Positions 25,438-33,188 of a stretch of 56,976 bases of DNA are shown piece after piece (position 1 is the first letter of the stretch; the number at the start of each line of letters is the position of its first letter). This DNA is from UBA1546 sp049302185 (lineage in GTDB: Bacteria > Nitrospirota > Thermodesulfovibrionia > Thermodesulfovibrionales > UBA1546). The stretch is taken from NCBI GenBank assembly GCA_049302185.1, contig JBAQLV010000002.1:1-56976 (forward strand). The letters are read 5' to 3'. Below the pieces are notes generated by a model. The model ran no database searches. It had not been told where the DNA came from and saw nothing but the letters and a program-made list of their open reading frames with translations. The position numbers and the translations under genes were made by a program.

Positions 25438-25530
25438 ACCATAATAAAATCATTGCCAATCAAGGGGTTGGAGTGTCAACACGATAGAAATTTATGTAAT
25501 CTCCTTCCAAAATGTGTAATGGATTACATA
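25427..25530. repeat. Direct repeat A (left flank of the vapBC module)
   Basis: About 95-105 bases nearly repeated at 26410-26514: CTTT(C/T)ATACCA, then ATCATTGCCAATCAAGGGGT, TGGAGT, TTATGTAAT, CTTCC and TGTAATGGATTACATA. TATGTAATC and GGATTACATA are inverted copies within each repeat unit. The offset between copies is 982 bases. Confidence 0.85.
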
Positions 25531-26045
25531 GGGCTGGCCGAAGGCGACCAGACAGTTATATCAGGCACTGATACAAAATCATTATCTGCAGTTGCTATAT
25601 GTTGTATACCCTTTCGTTCCATTACGGCAAGATGGGCAGCATCTGCTGTTATCAATCCATAGGTCTTCGCCTTTTGAACGGCTTTTATCATATCGCTGTC
25701 CTTAATCTCTATAATCACCATGCCGGATTCTTTGAGGAGTTCAATATATTTCATATATTCGCTTATGGGTTCAAAAACCTGTTTTCTATTTTTATCGTCT
25801 TTTAAAAACGTTTTGACATTTTGAACAGTAACCTTACTGATAAAATTAGATGCTGACTGCATAAGGAGCTTGAAGGAGATTTTTTCCAGCACCAGAGCGG
25901 AAGTGTAAACTTTAAGATTAAATGACTCTGCTCTCCTTAAGAAATCTACGGAGATTGGATTCATTCCAAAGGCATGATGAAGAAAGACATTTGTATCTAT
26001 AAAAATATGTTCCTTGCTGTCAAAATCTTTAAGATTTTTCTGCAT
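25524..26045 (-). CDS. vapC: PIN-domain toxin (VapC-like)
   Basis: A 173-residue PIN nuclease. Acidic active-site residues are in HIFIDTNVFLHH (about residue 17), in the mid-protein glutamates, and in TADAAHLAVMERKG and ATADNDF near the end. These are magnesium-dependent RNases in toxin-antitoxin systems. It overlaps the upstream AbrB-type gene by 17 bases in another frame, the usual vapBC coupling. Its last residues run into direct repeat A. It is somewhat longer than a typical VapC (about 130-140). Confidence 0.85.
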   Translation of the reverse strand: MQKNLKDFDSKEHIFIDTNVFLHHAFGMNPISVDFLRRAESFNLKVYTSALVLEKISFKLLMQSASNFISKVTVQNVKTFLKDDKNRKQVFEPISEYMKYIELLKESGMVIIEIKDSDMIKAVQKAKTYGLITADAAHLAVMERKGIQHIATADNDFVSVPDITVWSPSASPM

Positions 26046-26250
26046 ATAGTTCTTCCAGTTCTCTCAGCGAAAGCTTTCCCTTAACAATTCCAGTAAATTT
26101 TTCTGTGAACGTCTTTTTAATAGGCGAAATGATAATGCCTTCTTTTGTGACCTTAACCTCTACTTTATCACCAGGGGAAATGTCCATTTTTTGTCTTGCT
26201 TCCTTTGGGATTACAATCTGTCCTTTTGTCAAAACCCTTGCTATAGTCAT
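26029..26250 (-). CDS. vapB: AbrB/SpoVT-type antitoxin (VapB-like)
   Basis: A 73-residue protein with the swapped-hairpin AbrB fold (ARVLTKGQIVIPKEARQKM ... GDKVEVKVTKEG) at residues 4-45, then an acidic C-terminal helix (LRELEELYAEKS) that would block VapC. It is the first gene of the pair. A perfect AGTTTAACT / AGTTAAACT palindrome 31 bases upstream is a likely autoregulatory operator. Confidence 0.88.
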   Translation of the reverse strand: MTIARVLTKGQIVIPKEARQKMDISPGDKVEVKVTKEGIIISPIKKTFTEKFTGIVKGKLSLRELEELYAEKS

Positions 26251-26280
26251 GTAAAATATCTCCCTTCATTTTTAGCTGTA

Positions 26281-26306
26281 AGTTTAACTATATTTTTAGT
26301 TAAACT
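26281..26306. promoter_or_regulatory. Palindromic operator candidate of vapBC
   Basis: AGTTTAACT (26281-26289) and AGTTAAACT (26298-26306) are perfect inverted copies around eight T/A bases. It is placed upstream of vapB where an AbrB-type antitoxin would bind. Confidence 0.55.
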
Positions 26307-26409
26307 CTTATTTCAGTAATACCATGTTAAAGGAATATTTGTCAACGCTATCTCCTATCACCATCTTTACCTTACGCATAAAAAACGATACCACTTAACA
26401 AAATGTTTT

Positions 26410-26514
26410 TAACTTTTATACCACAAAAAAATCATTGCCAATCAAGGGGTTGGAGTATCAAGCCTTTAGAATTTTATGTAATCCCCTTCCAGATTGTGTA
26501 ATGGATTACATACA
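26410..26514. repeat. Direct repeat B (right flank of the vapBC module)
   Basis: Second copy of the about 100-base repeat, starting CTTTTATACCAC and including ATCATTGCCAATCAAGGGGT, TATGTAATCCCCTTCC and GTAATGGATTACATA. It ends 7 bases before the stop of the DUF488 gene. Confidence 0.85.
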
Positions 26515-26520
26515 TTTTCT

Positions 26521-27060
26521 TCAGCCCTTAGGCGTCCAGACCTTTCCCTTGTCAATGATATGCTCCACCTGCCAGCCGCGCCTGTGAAGCTCTCTTGAAA
26601 TCCATCTCCTATGGCACTTCCACGGAAATCTCTCTGCGCAGACAACCACAGTATTATGCCCAACTATTGACATGTCATGCCGCACTTGATGCGGCATCCA
26701 GTCTTTGTTGCGCTGGATTCCCGCTTTCGCGGGAATGACAAAAGGGGCAGGCATGACTGCCTTACGGTCGGATTGCAAAGCAATCTGCTCCAGTTTATCA
26801 ATCCCTTTTCTAAAATCGTCCGTTTCAGTATACGCCTCATAACCGCCTTTTCTGAATCCGCCGAGTTCTCTGCCGAAAAATACATAGTTTATGCCTTCTT
26901 TTTTGAGAAGGTTTTCAAGGTTTTCTCTTGTAAATACCGGCATCTTGCTCTTTGGAAAGCTCCTGACGTCAACAAGGGTTTTGATGTCATAGGCGAAGAG
27001 GATTTCTATGAAATCCTCTTCGCTCCTTCTGCCTGTGCCGAGAGTGTAAATTTTTTTCAC
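26521..27060 (-). CDS. DUF488 family protein carrying an in-frame repeat insertion
   Basis: A 179-residue protein; the family is usually 110-180. Residues 1-101 (IYTLGTGRRSEEDFIEIL ... VDVRSFPKSKMP ... FGRELGG) and 138-179 (VVVCAERFPWKCHRRWISRE) match DUF488. Between them about 35 residues, VIPAKAGIQ...MPHQVRHDM, are the translation of the TGTCATGCC...GGAATGACA palindromic repeat (26673-26740), inserted just before the conserved CAE..P..CHR strand. The frame is intact, so the product may still fold with an exposed loop. Function of DUF488 is unknown. Confidence 0.85.
   Translation of the reverse strand: MKKIYTLGTGRRSEEDFIEILFAYDIKTLVDVRSFPKSKMPVFTRENLENLLKKEGINYVFFGRELGGFRKGGYEAYTETDDFRKGIDKLEQIALQSDRKAVMPAPFVIPAKAGIQRNKDWMPHQVRHDMSIVGHNTVVVCAERFPWKCHRRWISRELHRRGWQVEHIIDKGKVWTPKG
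26673..26740. repeat. TGTCATGCC...GGAATGACA repeat inside the DUF488 gene
   Basis: Two hairpins, GCCGCACTTGATGCGGC and CCCGCTTTCGCGGG, lie between TGTCAT and ATGACA arms. Same family as 11684-11783 and 27104-27175. Confidence 0.88.
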
Positions 27061-27103
27061 CTGAAAATACCTCTATCTTATTGAATTATAAGTCATTAAT
27101 AAT

Positions 27104-27175
27104 TTGTCATTCCGCACTTGATGCGGAATCCAGTTCCTTTTGTTCTGGATTGTCCGGTCAAGCCGGACAATGACA
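27104..27175. repeat. TTGTCATTCC-type palindromic repeat (intergenic copy)
   Basis: TTGTCATTCCGCACTTGATG begins the element; its first hairpin is TCCGCACTTGATGCGGA. The right half has TTGTCCGG/CCGGACAA instead of the CCCGC hairpin. Lies in the 238-base gap between the divergent DUF488 gene and the next small gene. Confidence 0.85.
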
Positions 27176-27298
27176 TTTTCATACCCTTTGCGCCGACAGG
27201 TCGGCATGTGTGTTTCATTTTGTAGAATAATATTGAATATAGAAAAAACTGATTTTTTGATATAGAATAGTTTAAATCAAGTATGAAAGGAGTTCAAT

Positions 27299-27478
27299 GT
27301 GAAAACCGCTGTAGCAAAGATTAGCCCCGAGGATTATATCCTTTCGGTTCTTTCTCCTGAAGAAAGACTCAATGCAGCGCTAAAGGTTGCAGGAGAGGCT
27401 TTTAAGAAAACAAAACTAACAATGAAAGATATTGACAATGCTGTGAAGTCTGTTGAAAGGATTGTAATAGATGATTAA
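27299..27478 (+). CDS. Small 59-residue protein, unknown function
   Basis: A GTG-started frame with AAGGAG seven bases upstream. It encodes 59 residues beginning MKTAVAKISPEDYILSVLSP and ending VERIVIDD, an even mix of helix formers. It overlaps the asd start by eight bases in another frame, so it may be translated as a leader of asd. The length and composition recall small antitoxin-like proteins, but no family is recognised. Confidence 0.6.
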   Translation: MKTAVAKISPEDYILSVLSPEERLNAALKVAGEAFKKTKLTMKDIDNAVKSVERIVIDD

Positions 27479-28493
27479 GAAGAAGGCGAAATACATTGTT
27501 GCCGTTGTCGGCGCAACAGGCGCGGTTGGAAACGAGATGATTTCGACCCTTGAGCAAAGGAACTTTCCTGTTGAAAAACTCAGGCTCTTTGCCTCAGAGC
27601 GTTCAGAGGGCAAAAAACTTGAATTTCAGGGAAATGAAATTCCTGTAACGGCTTTAACTGAATCTTCATTTAAGGGGATTGACATTGCGCTTTTCTCAGC
27701 AGGCGCCGAAAGGTCAAAGATATGGGCGCCGGTTGCGGCAAAATCGGGATGCGTTGTGGTTGACAATTCAAGCCAGTGGAGGATGGATCCTGAAGTGCCT
27801 CTGGTTGTTCCTGAGGTTAACAGCCATGACCTGAAATGGCATAAGGGGATTATCGCAAACCCGAACTGCTCAACGATTCAGATGGTTGTGGTCTTAAAGC
27901 CTATACATGATGCTGCAAAGATAAAGAGGGTTGTTGTAACAACATTCCAGTCTGTCTCAGGCACAGGCAAAAAGGCAATGGATGAACTGTTACAGCAGAC
28001 AACCGACATACTGAATTTCAAGGAGGCAAAATGCAATGTTTATCCTCACCAGATAGCATTTAACGTGCTTCCTCACATAGACAAGTTTCTTGAAAACGGC
28101 TATACGAAAGAAGAGATGAAGATGGTGAATGAGACAAGGAAGATAATGGGGGACGACTCAATAAGGCTCACTGCAACCGCAGTCCGCGTTCCTGTTTTCA
28201 GATGCCACTCTGAAAGCCTGAACATAGAGACAGAGAAAAAGATTACGCCGAATGAGGTAAGGGCTGTGCTTTCTAAAGCTCCGGGCATAGTTGTCTTTGA
28301 TGCGCCTGAGAAAAACATCTATCCTCTGCCTGTTGATGTTGCGGGGAAGGATGAGACTTATGTCGGCAGGATAAGGGCGGATGAGTCAATAGATAATGGG
28401 ATAAATATGTGGATAGTCGCTGATAATCTCAGAAAAGGCGCTGCTCTGAATGCTGTTCAGATAGCTGAAAAGCTGATTGAGATGGCAGGTTAA
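27471..28493 (+). CDS. asd: Aspartate-semialdehyde dehydrogenase
   Basis: A 340-residue enzyme with the NADP motif VAVVGATGAVGNEM at about residues 10-23, the catalytic cysteine in NPNCSTIQM (about residue 130), and the C-terminal substrate histidine region VRVPVFRCHSES. It reduces aspartyl phosphate to the semialdehyde, feeding lysine/diaminopimelate, threonine and methionine synthesis. It resembles the Gram-positive/archaeal-type branch in length. Complete. Confidence 0.96.
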   Translation: MIKKKAKYIVAVVGATGAVGNEMISTLEQRNFPVEKLRLFASERSEGKKLEFQGNEIPVTALTESSFKGIDIALFSAGAERSKIWAPVAAKSGCVVVDNSSQWRMDPEVPLVVPEVNSHDLKWHKGIIANPNCSTIQMVVVLKPIHDAAKIKRVVVTTFQSVSGTGKKAMDELLQQTTDILNFKEAKCNVYPHQIAFNVLPHIDKFLENGYTKEEMKMVNETRKIMGDDSIRLTATAVRVPVFRCHSESLNIETEKKITPNEVRAVLSKAPGIVVFDAPEKNIYPLPVDVAGKDETYVGRIRADESIDNGINMWIVADNLRKGAALNAVQIAEKLIEMAG

Positions 28494-28496
28494 ACT

Positions 28497-28583
28497 AAGA
28501 TGCAGGATGCAAGATACAGGATACAGGATACAGGATTCAGGATAAAAAATCATGCATCATGTATCACGCATCGTGTATCATGA
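28497..28583. repeat. GATACAGGAT / ATCATGCATC word-repeat hairpin
   Basis: GATGCAGGATGCAAGATACA, further ACAGGATTCAGGAT words, then AAAAAATC and ATGCATCATGTATCACGC words as an imperfect inverted partner. It fills the gap between asd and the RACo-like gene and provides the latter's ATG. Same family at 32836-32970, 43647-43732 and 45281-45370. Confidence 0.85.
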
Positions 28584-30439
28584 CTATCAAACTCGCAACA
28601 GGAGAAAGCATTCCCGCAGCAGCAGGTGAAAGCATCCTCTCTGCGCTCAAAAAGAAGGGTATCTATCTTGTTTCCTCATGCGGCGGTAAAGGAACATGCG
28701 GAAAATGCCGTATAAAAATTCACTCCGGAAAATACAGGACATCCGCATCAGGCAAACTCTCTCAGACAGACAAAGAGAAAGGCATTGTCCTTGCCTGCCG
28801 GACATTTCCGCAAAACAATATCTCCGCAGAGATACTGGAGGAGGCAAGGCTTGTTGTCGGAGACAGAATTGCCCTTTCAAAATCAAAAGACCTCTCAGAG
28901 CTTTTCAGGTCATTTGACAAAGAGATAACATCCATTGTAAAAAGGCTTAATATAAAACTTCCGCCTCCTACGATAGAGGATCACATAAGCGACCTTGAGC
29001 GGCTGAAAAGGGAGCTTGAGCTGAAAGGCATCAAAGGGATGAGATTCTCCCAGACATTCATATCATCAATGGCAGATGACCTGAGAAAGCATAATTGGGA
29101 AATACATCTTGCTTATGTTGACGGCCCGGAGGCAATCTTTGTGACATCTGACAAGCAAACCGCAAGATACGGCATTGCAGTTGATATCGGCACAACAACG
29201 ATTGTCGTATATCTCATAGACCTTTCTGACGGAAAACTTGTGGATGTTGGCTCAACATACAATTCACAGATAAGATATGGCGACGATGTTATCACAAGGA
29301 TAGTCCATGCAACAGAAGGCGGAGGTCTTGAAGAGCTAAGGGAAACTGTCACGGATGATATAAACAACATAGTTGAGACTGTTATTGAAAAACATGGCAT
29401 AAATAAAGAGCACATAGAATGCGCTGTAATCTCAGGGAATACAACCATGTCTCATATATTCTGGGGGCTTGATCCCGTGCATATCAGGGAAGAGCCGTAT
29501 ATACCGACTGTAAATTCCTTCCCTCTGTGGAAAGCCGGCACAGCAAGGCTTAACATCAACAAACAAGCGCCTGTTTATACGCTGCCGTGTGTTGCAAGTT
29601 ATGTCGGAGGCGACATTGTCTCAGGTGTGCTCGCCTCAAAAATGCACAGAAACCATGAGACAGCCCTTTTCATGGACATCGGGACAAACGGAGAGATTGC
29701 CATAGGCAACGATGAATGGCTTATAACAGCGGCGTGCTCTGCAGGCCCCTGTTTTGAAGGAAGCGGGATAAAACACGGAATGAGGGCAACCGAAGGCGCA
29801 ATAGAGGCTGTAAAGATTGCGCCTGATACATTTGAACCTTCCATCTCTGTTATCGGCAATACTGTGCCAATAGGAATCTGCGGCTCAGGGATGATAGACG
29901 CAATATCAGAGCTGTTCCTTTCAGGCGTCATAGACCGGAAAGGAAAATTTGTGCGCGAAATAAAAACAGGCCGCATAAGAGAAGGAGATGAAGGCGCGGA
30001 ATTTGTCCTTCATGAAGGAACAAAAGACATTATCCTGACAGAAGTTGACATTGAGAATATCATGAGGGCAAAGGCAGCGATTTATGCAGGGATATCATCG
30101 CTTATAAAAGAGATTGGGTTCACGCTGGACAATATAGAGCGCGTATATATCGCCGGAGGTTTCGGCAATTATCTGAACGTTGACAGGGCTGTAATAATCG
30201 GAATGCTCCCTGACATTCCAAAAGAAAAGTTCAGGTTTTTAGGCAACACATCAGTCGCAGGGGCGTATCTGTGCCTCCTCTCAGAAAAACTCAGGAAAGA
30301 GGCAGAGGATATTGCCCGGAAGATGACATACATGGAGCTTTCAGTCTCAAGGAATTTTATGGATGAATATATGTCAGCGCTTTTCCTGCCGCACACGGAT
30401 ATGGCGCTGTTCCCGACGGTAGAAAAACTCCTGAAATGA
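28580..30439 (+). CDS. RACo-like corrinoid-protein activator (2Fe-2S ferredoxin + ASKHA, DUF4445)
   Basis: A 619-residue protein when started at ATG 28580 (MTIKLATGESIPAAAGESIL); seven upstream codons lie in a word repeat. An N-terminal ferredoxin domain has SCGGKGTCGKCRI and a later ACRTFP cysteine. A linker leads to the ASKHA ATPase: DIGTTTIVVYLIDL (about residue 208), MDIGTNGEIAI and GGFGNYLNVD. Such proteins use ATP to reduce Co(II) corrinoids to Co(I) for methyltransferases, for example in the Wood-Ljungdahl pathway. No corrinoid protein is next to it; the MetE-like gene at 39299 is too far to link. Confidence 0.85.
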   Translation: MTIKLATGESIPAAAGESILSALKKKGIYLVSSCGGKGTCGKCRIKIHSGKYRTSASGKLSQTDKEKGIVLACRTFPQNNISAEILEEARLVVGDRIALSKSKDLSELFRSFDKEITSIVKRLNIKLPPPTIEDHISDLERLKRELELKGIKGMRFSQTFISSMADDLRKHNWEIHLAYVDGPEAIFVTSDKQTARYGIAVDIGTTTIVVYLIDLSDGKLVDVGSTYNSQIRYGDDVITRIVHATEGGGLEELRETVTDDINNIVETVIEKHGINKEHIECAVISGNTTMSHIFWGLDPVHIREEPYIPTVNSFPLWKAGTARLNINKQAPVYTLPCVASYVGGDIVSGVLASKMHRNHETALFMDIGTNGEIAIGNDEWLITAACSAGPCFEGSGIKHGMRATEGAIEAVKIAPDTFEPSISVIGNTVPIGICGSGMIDAISELFLSGVIDRKGKFVREIKTGRIREGDEGAEFVLHEGTKDIILTEVDIENIMRAKAAIYAGISSLIKEIGFTLDNIERVYIAGGFGNYLNVDRAVIIGMLPDIPKEKFRFLGNTSVAGAYLCLLSEKLRKEAEDIARKMTYMELSVSRNFMDEYMSALFLPHTDMALFPTVEKLLK

Positions 30440-30452
30440 TTTATAATATTTT

Positions 30453-30992
30453 ATGAAGTTATTGATGCACATCTGCTGTGCAAACTGCAGTCTCTATCCT
30501 GTCAAAACACTAACTGAAAAGGGCGTTTCCGTAACCGGGCTGTGGTTTAATCCCAATATCCATCCGTATGCAGAATATGCTCTGCGGCTAAACGCCGTAA
30601 CCCAGCTCCAGAAAGCATGGGGACTTTCCATTGAGTATATAGACTACTACGGCATCAAGGAATTCATACAGAAGACAGGAAACGGCGGCGAGAACCGCTG
30701 CAGCGCGTGTTATGAGATGAGGCTTGACAAGACAGCCCAAACAGCTAGAGAGATTGGCGCTGACGGCTTTACAACCTCGCTCCTTATAAGCCCCTACCAG
30801 AAATTTGATGCTATAATAGATATCGGCAGGGAAATGGAGAAAAGGCATTCTGTGCAATTTTATTTTGAAGACTTCAGGCCCGGCTGGAAACAAGGGGTTA
30901 AGCTTTCAAAGGAACTCGGGCTTTACAGGCAGAAATATTGCGGCTGCATCTATTCCGAGATGGAGAGACATCTTAAAGAAGTTAAGAGTTGA
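30453..30992 (+). CDS. queH: Epoxyqueuosine reductase QueH
   Basis: A 179-residue DUF208/QueH protein. The HICCANCSLYP motif (about residues 7-17) and the later CSACYEMRL (about residue 90) provide the four-cysteine metal site typical of QueH, with further cysteines in YCGCIYSE. It reduces epoxyqueuosine to queuosine, the last step of tRNA Q34 synthesis, and replaces the cobalamin-dependent QueG. queA, which makes epoxyqueuosine, lies two genes downstream. Confidence 0.92.
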   Translation: MKLLMHICCANCSLYPVKTLTEKGVSVTGLWFNPNIHPYAEYALRLNAVTQLQKAWGLSIEYIDYYGIKEFIQKTGNGGENRCSACYEMRLDKTAQTAREIGADGFTTSLLISPYQKFDAIIDIGREMEKRHSVQFYFEDFRPGWKQGVKLSKELGLYRQKYCGCIYSEMERHLKEVKS

Positions 30993-31011
30993 GAGTTCGG
31001 GAGGAAGTGAG

Positions 31012-32049
31012 ATGACAGATTTCAGGTTTCAGGCCTTAGGTTTTAGAGCAGGATGGTTTTCATTTTTCATTCTTATCTTTATTCTGGCATCTGGCACCTG
31101 GCACCTGGCACCTAATGCTTATGCCGATACAATAAGAGTGCTTATCTTGGATGAAGATTCTCCGCGTATCCCTGCAAAGAATGAGCCTCTGGAAAAAGTC
31201 AGTGAAAAGATAAAAGGCGACTTCCTTGTGAGCGGAGTTCATTACACTGGCGAGATTGAGGTATGGAAAGGGGAAAACGGGCTTTATGTCGTAAATGAAA
31301 TCCCCTTTGAGGAATATGTCAAGAGCGTTGTCACGGCTGAGGTCGGGACAAACTGGGAAATGGAAGCGCTCAAAGCGCAGGCAGTTATTTCAAGGACGTA
31401 TGCTGTATATCAAAAAAACATGAACGGAAACCTCCGTTATCATATAACATCCACTGTTCTTCATCAGGTATACAAGGGGAATTCCTCCGATGTCAGGGCA
31501 GCTCATGCCGTAGAAAAAACATCAGGCGAGATACTCACATTCAACGGAAAACCAATAGAGGCGCTTTATCACTCTACATCCGGCGGAAAGACAGAGCTTC
31601 CCGAAGAGGTGTTTGGTAAAAGCTACCCTTATATTAAATCGGTGGAAACAAGCGGTGAAGCCTCGCCGTACTGGATATGGGAAAGAAAAATTCCATTGTC
31701 AGAGATAGAAAAATCATTAAATATCTCCGGCTTTAAAGATATGGCTGTCAAGTCTTATACCTCAACCGGCAGAGTAAAAGAGCTGACTGTAACATCCGAA
31801 TCAGGAGAAAGCACAATCAAATCCAACGACTTAAGAAAACAACTCGGATGGCAAAGACTGCCGAGCACAAATTTCACCATGACAAAACTCAACGATTCCA
31901 TAATCTTTGAAGGAAAAGGCTACGGGCATGGAACCGGCCTCTGCCAATGGAGCGCGCTTGAAATGGCAAAGAAGGGGAAAAACTACAGAGAAATCCTTTC
32001 TTTCTTTTATCCCGGAACAGAAATTCAGTTATATGAAGGACGTAGATAA
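31012..32049 (+). CDS. SpoIID/LytB domain exported protein
   Basis: A protein of about 345 residues from ATG 31012, which has GGAGG 7 bases upstream; a longer frame from 30865 overlaps queH and is not preferred. The signal peptide (FFILIFILASGTWHLAPNAY) is encoded by TTTCAGG/CTGGCACCTGGCACCTG word repeats. The SpoIID domain follows: EEYVKSVVTAEVG, LKAQAVISRTYAVY, EALYHSTSGGKTEL, and GYGHGTGLCQWSALEMA near the end. SpoIID/LytB proteins trim denuded peptidoglycan strands. It lies between queH and queA and overlaps queA by 17 bases. Confidence 0.87.
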   Translation: MTDFRFQALGFRAGWFSFFILIFILASGTWHLAPNAYADTIRVLILDEDSPRIPAKNEPLEKVSEKIKGDFLVSGVHYTGEIEVWKGENGLYVVNEIPFEEYVKSVVTAEVGTNWEMEALKAQAVISRTYAVYQKNMNGNLRYHITSTVLHQVYKGNSSDVRAAHAVEKTSGEILTFNGKPIEALYHSTSGGKTELPEEVFGKSYPYIKSVETSGEASPYWIWERKIPLSEIEKSLNISGFKDMAVKSYTSTGRVKELTVTSESGESTIKSNDLRKQLGWQRLPSTNFTMTKLNDSIIFEGKGYGHGTGLCQWSALEMAKKGKNYREILSFFYPGTEIQLYEGRR

Positions 32050-33187
32050 TATCAACGTCCTGAAGGCCGCTGATTTTGATTTTCACCTGCCGGAAGGACT
32101 GATAGCAAAAAAACCTTCTGACAAAAGAGACCTCTCAAGACTTTTAGTGCTTCACAAAAACGGCAAAATAGAACACAGAATCTTCGGTAATCTCCCCGAC
32201 TATCTTAATGAAGGCGACCTGCTTTTACTTAATAACACCAAAGTTTTTCCGGCAAGACTTACAGGGATAAAACCAACAGGAGGAAGATTTGAATTTCTGC
32301 TGGTAAAAGAAATCGGCATTGACAAGTGGGAAATACTATCAAGAGGGAAATACAGAGGGGAAATATCAATAGCAGAAGGGTTCTCAGCAAACATAGAAAA
32401 CCAGACTGCACTTTTTTCATATTCGGGAGATTTCATGGAAAACGTGTGGCAGTGCGGAGATATGCCTTTGCCGCCGTATATAAAACGCAAGCCGGAGCCC
32501 GCTGACAGAGAATGGTATCAGACAGTATATGCGGAAAAAGAAGGGTCAATCGCAGCCCCGACCGCCGGAATGCACTTTACCGGAGAACTGATAGGCACGA
32601 TAAAGGACAAAGGCGTGAATGTCAGGCGCCTGACACTTCATGTAGGGATAGGGACATTCAAACCGATAAAAGCAGAGAATTTAAGTGAACATTCTATGGA
32701 TGCAGAATATTTTGAGATAGGGAAAGAGATTATTGAAGAGATAAAAAAAACAAAAGCCTCCGGCAAAAGAGTCTTATCTGTCGGGACCACAACAACGAGA
32801 GCGATTGAGGGATATTTCAGCGGCAAGTGGGCAAAACATGATACAAGATGCAGGATACAGGATTCAGGGGACAAGATACAAGATACAGGATACAGGATTC
32901 AGGATAAAAAAATCATGCATCATGTATCATGCATCATGCATCGTTCACCGTGCATCGTGCATCATGAATCTCAAAACATCTGCGGCTATACCAATATCTT
33001 TATATACCCCGGTTATGAGTTCAGGGTTGTTGACTCCCTTATAACTAATTTTCACCTCCCCCGTTCAACCCCGCTTATGCTGGCCTCTGCCTTCTGCGGC
33101 GCCGAAAAACTGAGAGGCGCATACAGCACTGCTGTGAGTCAAAAATATAGATTTTTCTCCTACGGTGATGCTATGCTTATCCTGTGA
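32033..33187 (+). CDS. queA: S-adenosylmethionine:tRNA ribosyltransferase-isomerase with repeat insertion
   Basis: A 384-residue protein from ATG 32033 (a longer frame from 31907 is within spoIID). It transfers the ribosyl part of AdoMet to preQ1 in tRNA. Family motifs are FHLPEGLIAKKPSDKRDLSRL, PAPTAGMHFT-equivalent AAPTAGMHFT, and C-terminal ITNFHLPRSTPLMLASAF. Between residues about 268 and 312 the family alignment is broken by a segment (CRIQDSG ... DTGYRIQD ... MHHVSCIMH) that is the translation of the GATACAGGAT/ATCATGCATC word repeat, followed by return to NIFIYPGYEFRVVDSL. The frame is kept. Usual QueA is about 345 residues. Confidence 0.92.
   Translation: MKDVDNINVLKAADFDFHLPEGLIAKKPSDKRDLSRLLVLHKNGKIEHRIFGNLPDYLNEGDLLLLNNTKVFPARLTGIKPTGGRFEFLLVKEIGIDKWEILSRGKYRGEISIAEGFSANIENQTALFSYSGDFMENVWQCGDMPLPPYIKRKPEPADREWYQTVYAEKEGSIAAPTAGMHFTGELIGTIKDKGVNVRRLTLHVGIGTFKPIKAENLSEHSMDAEYFEIGKEIIEEIKKTKASGKRVLSVGTTTTRAIEGYFSGKWAKHDTRCRIQDSGDKIQDTGYRIQDKKIMHHVSCIMHRSPCIVHHESQNICGYTNIFIYPGYEFRVVDSLITNFHLPRSTPLMLASAFCGAEKLRGAYSTAVSQKYRFFSYGDAMLIL
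32836..32970. repeat. Word-repeat element inserted in queA
   Basis: ACATGATACAAGATGCAGG begins the block; GATACAGGAT, GATTCAGG and AAGATACAAG words continue to 32900. A short A-run is followed by ATCATGCATCATGTATCATG and further CATCGTGCATC words. Left and right halves are imperfect inverted copies, so the mRNA should fold. Confidence 0.9.
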
Positions 33188-33188
33188 A

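Noticed and set aside
28497..28583. CRISPR array
   Set aside because: Units are short, imperfect and palindromic, without regular unique spacers; word-repeat element is the better description.
30865..31011. Long N-terminal extension of the SpoIID-like protein
   Set aside because: It overlaps queH, and ATG 31012 has a clear GGAGG and leads directly to a signal peptide.
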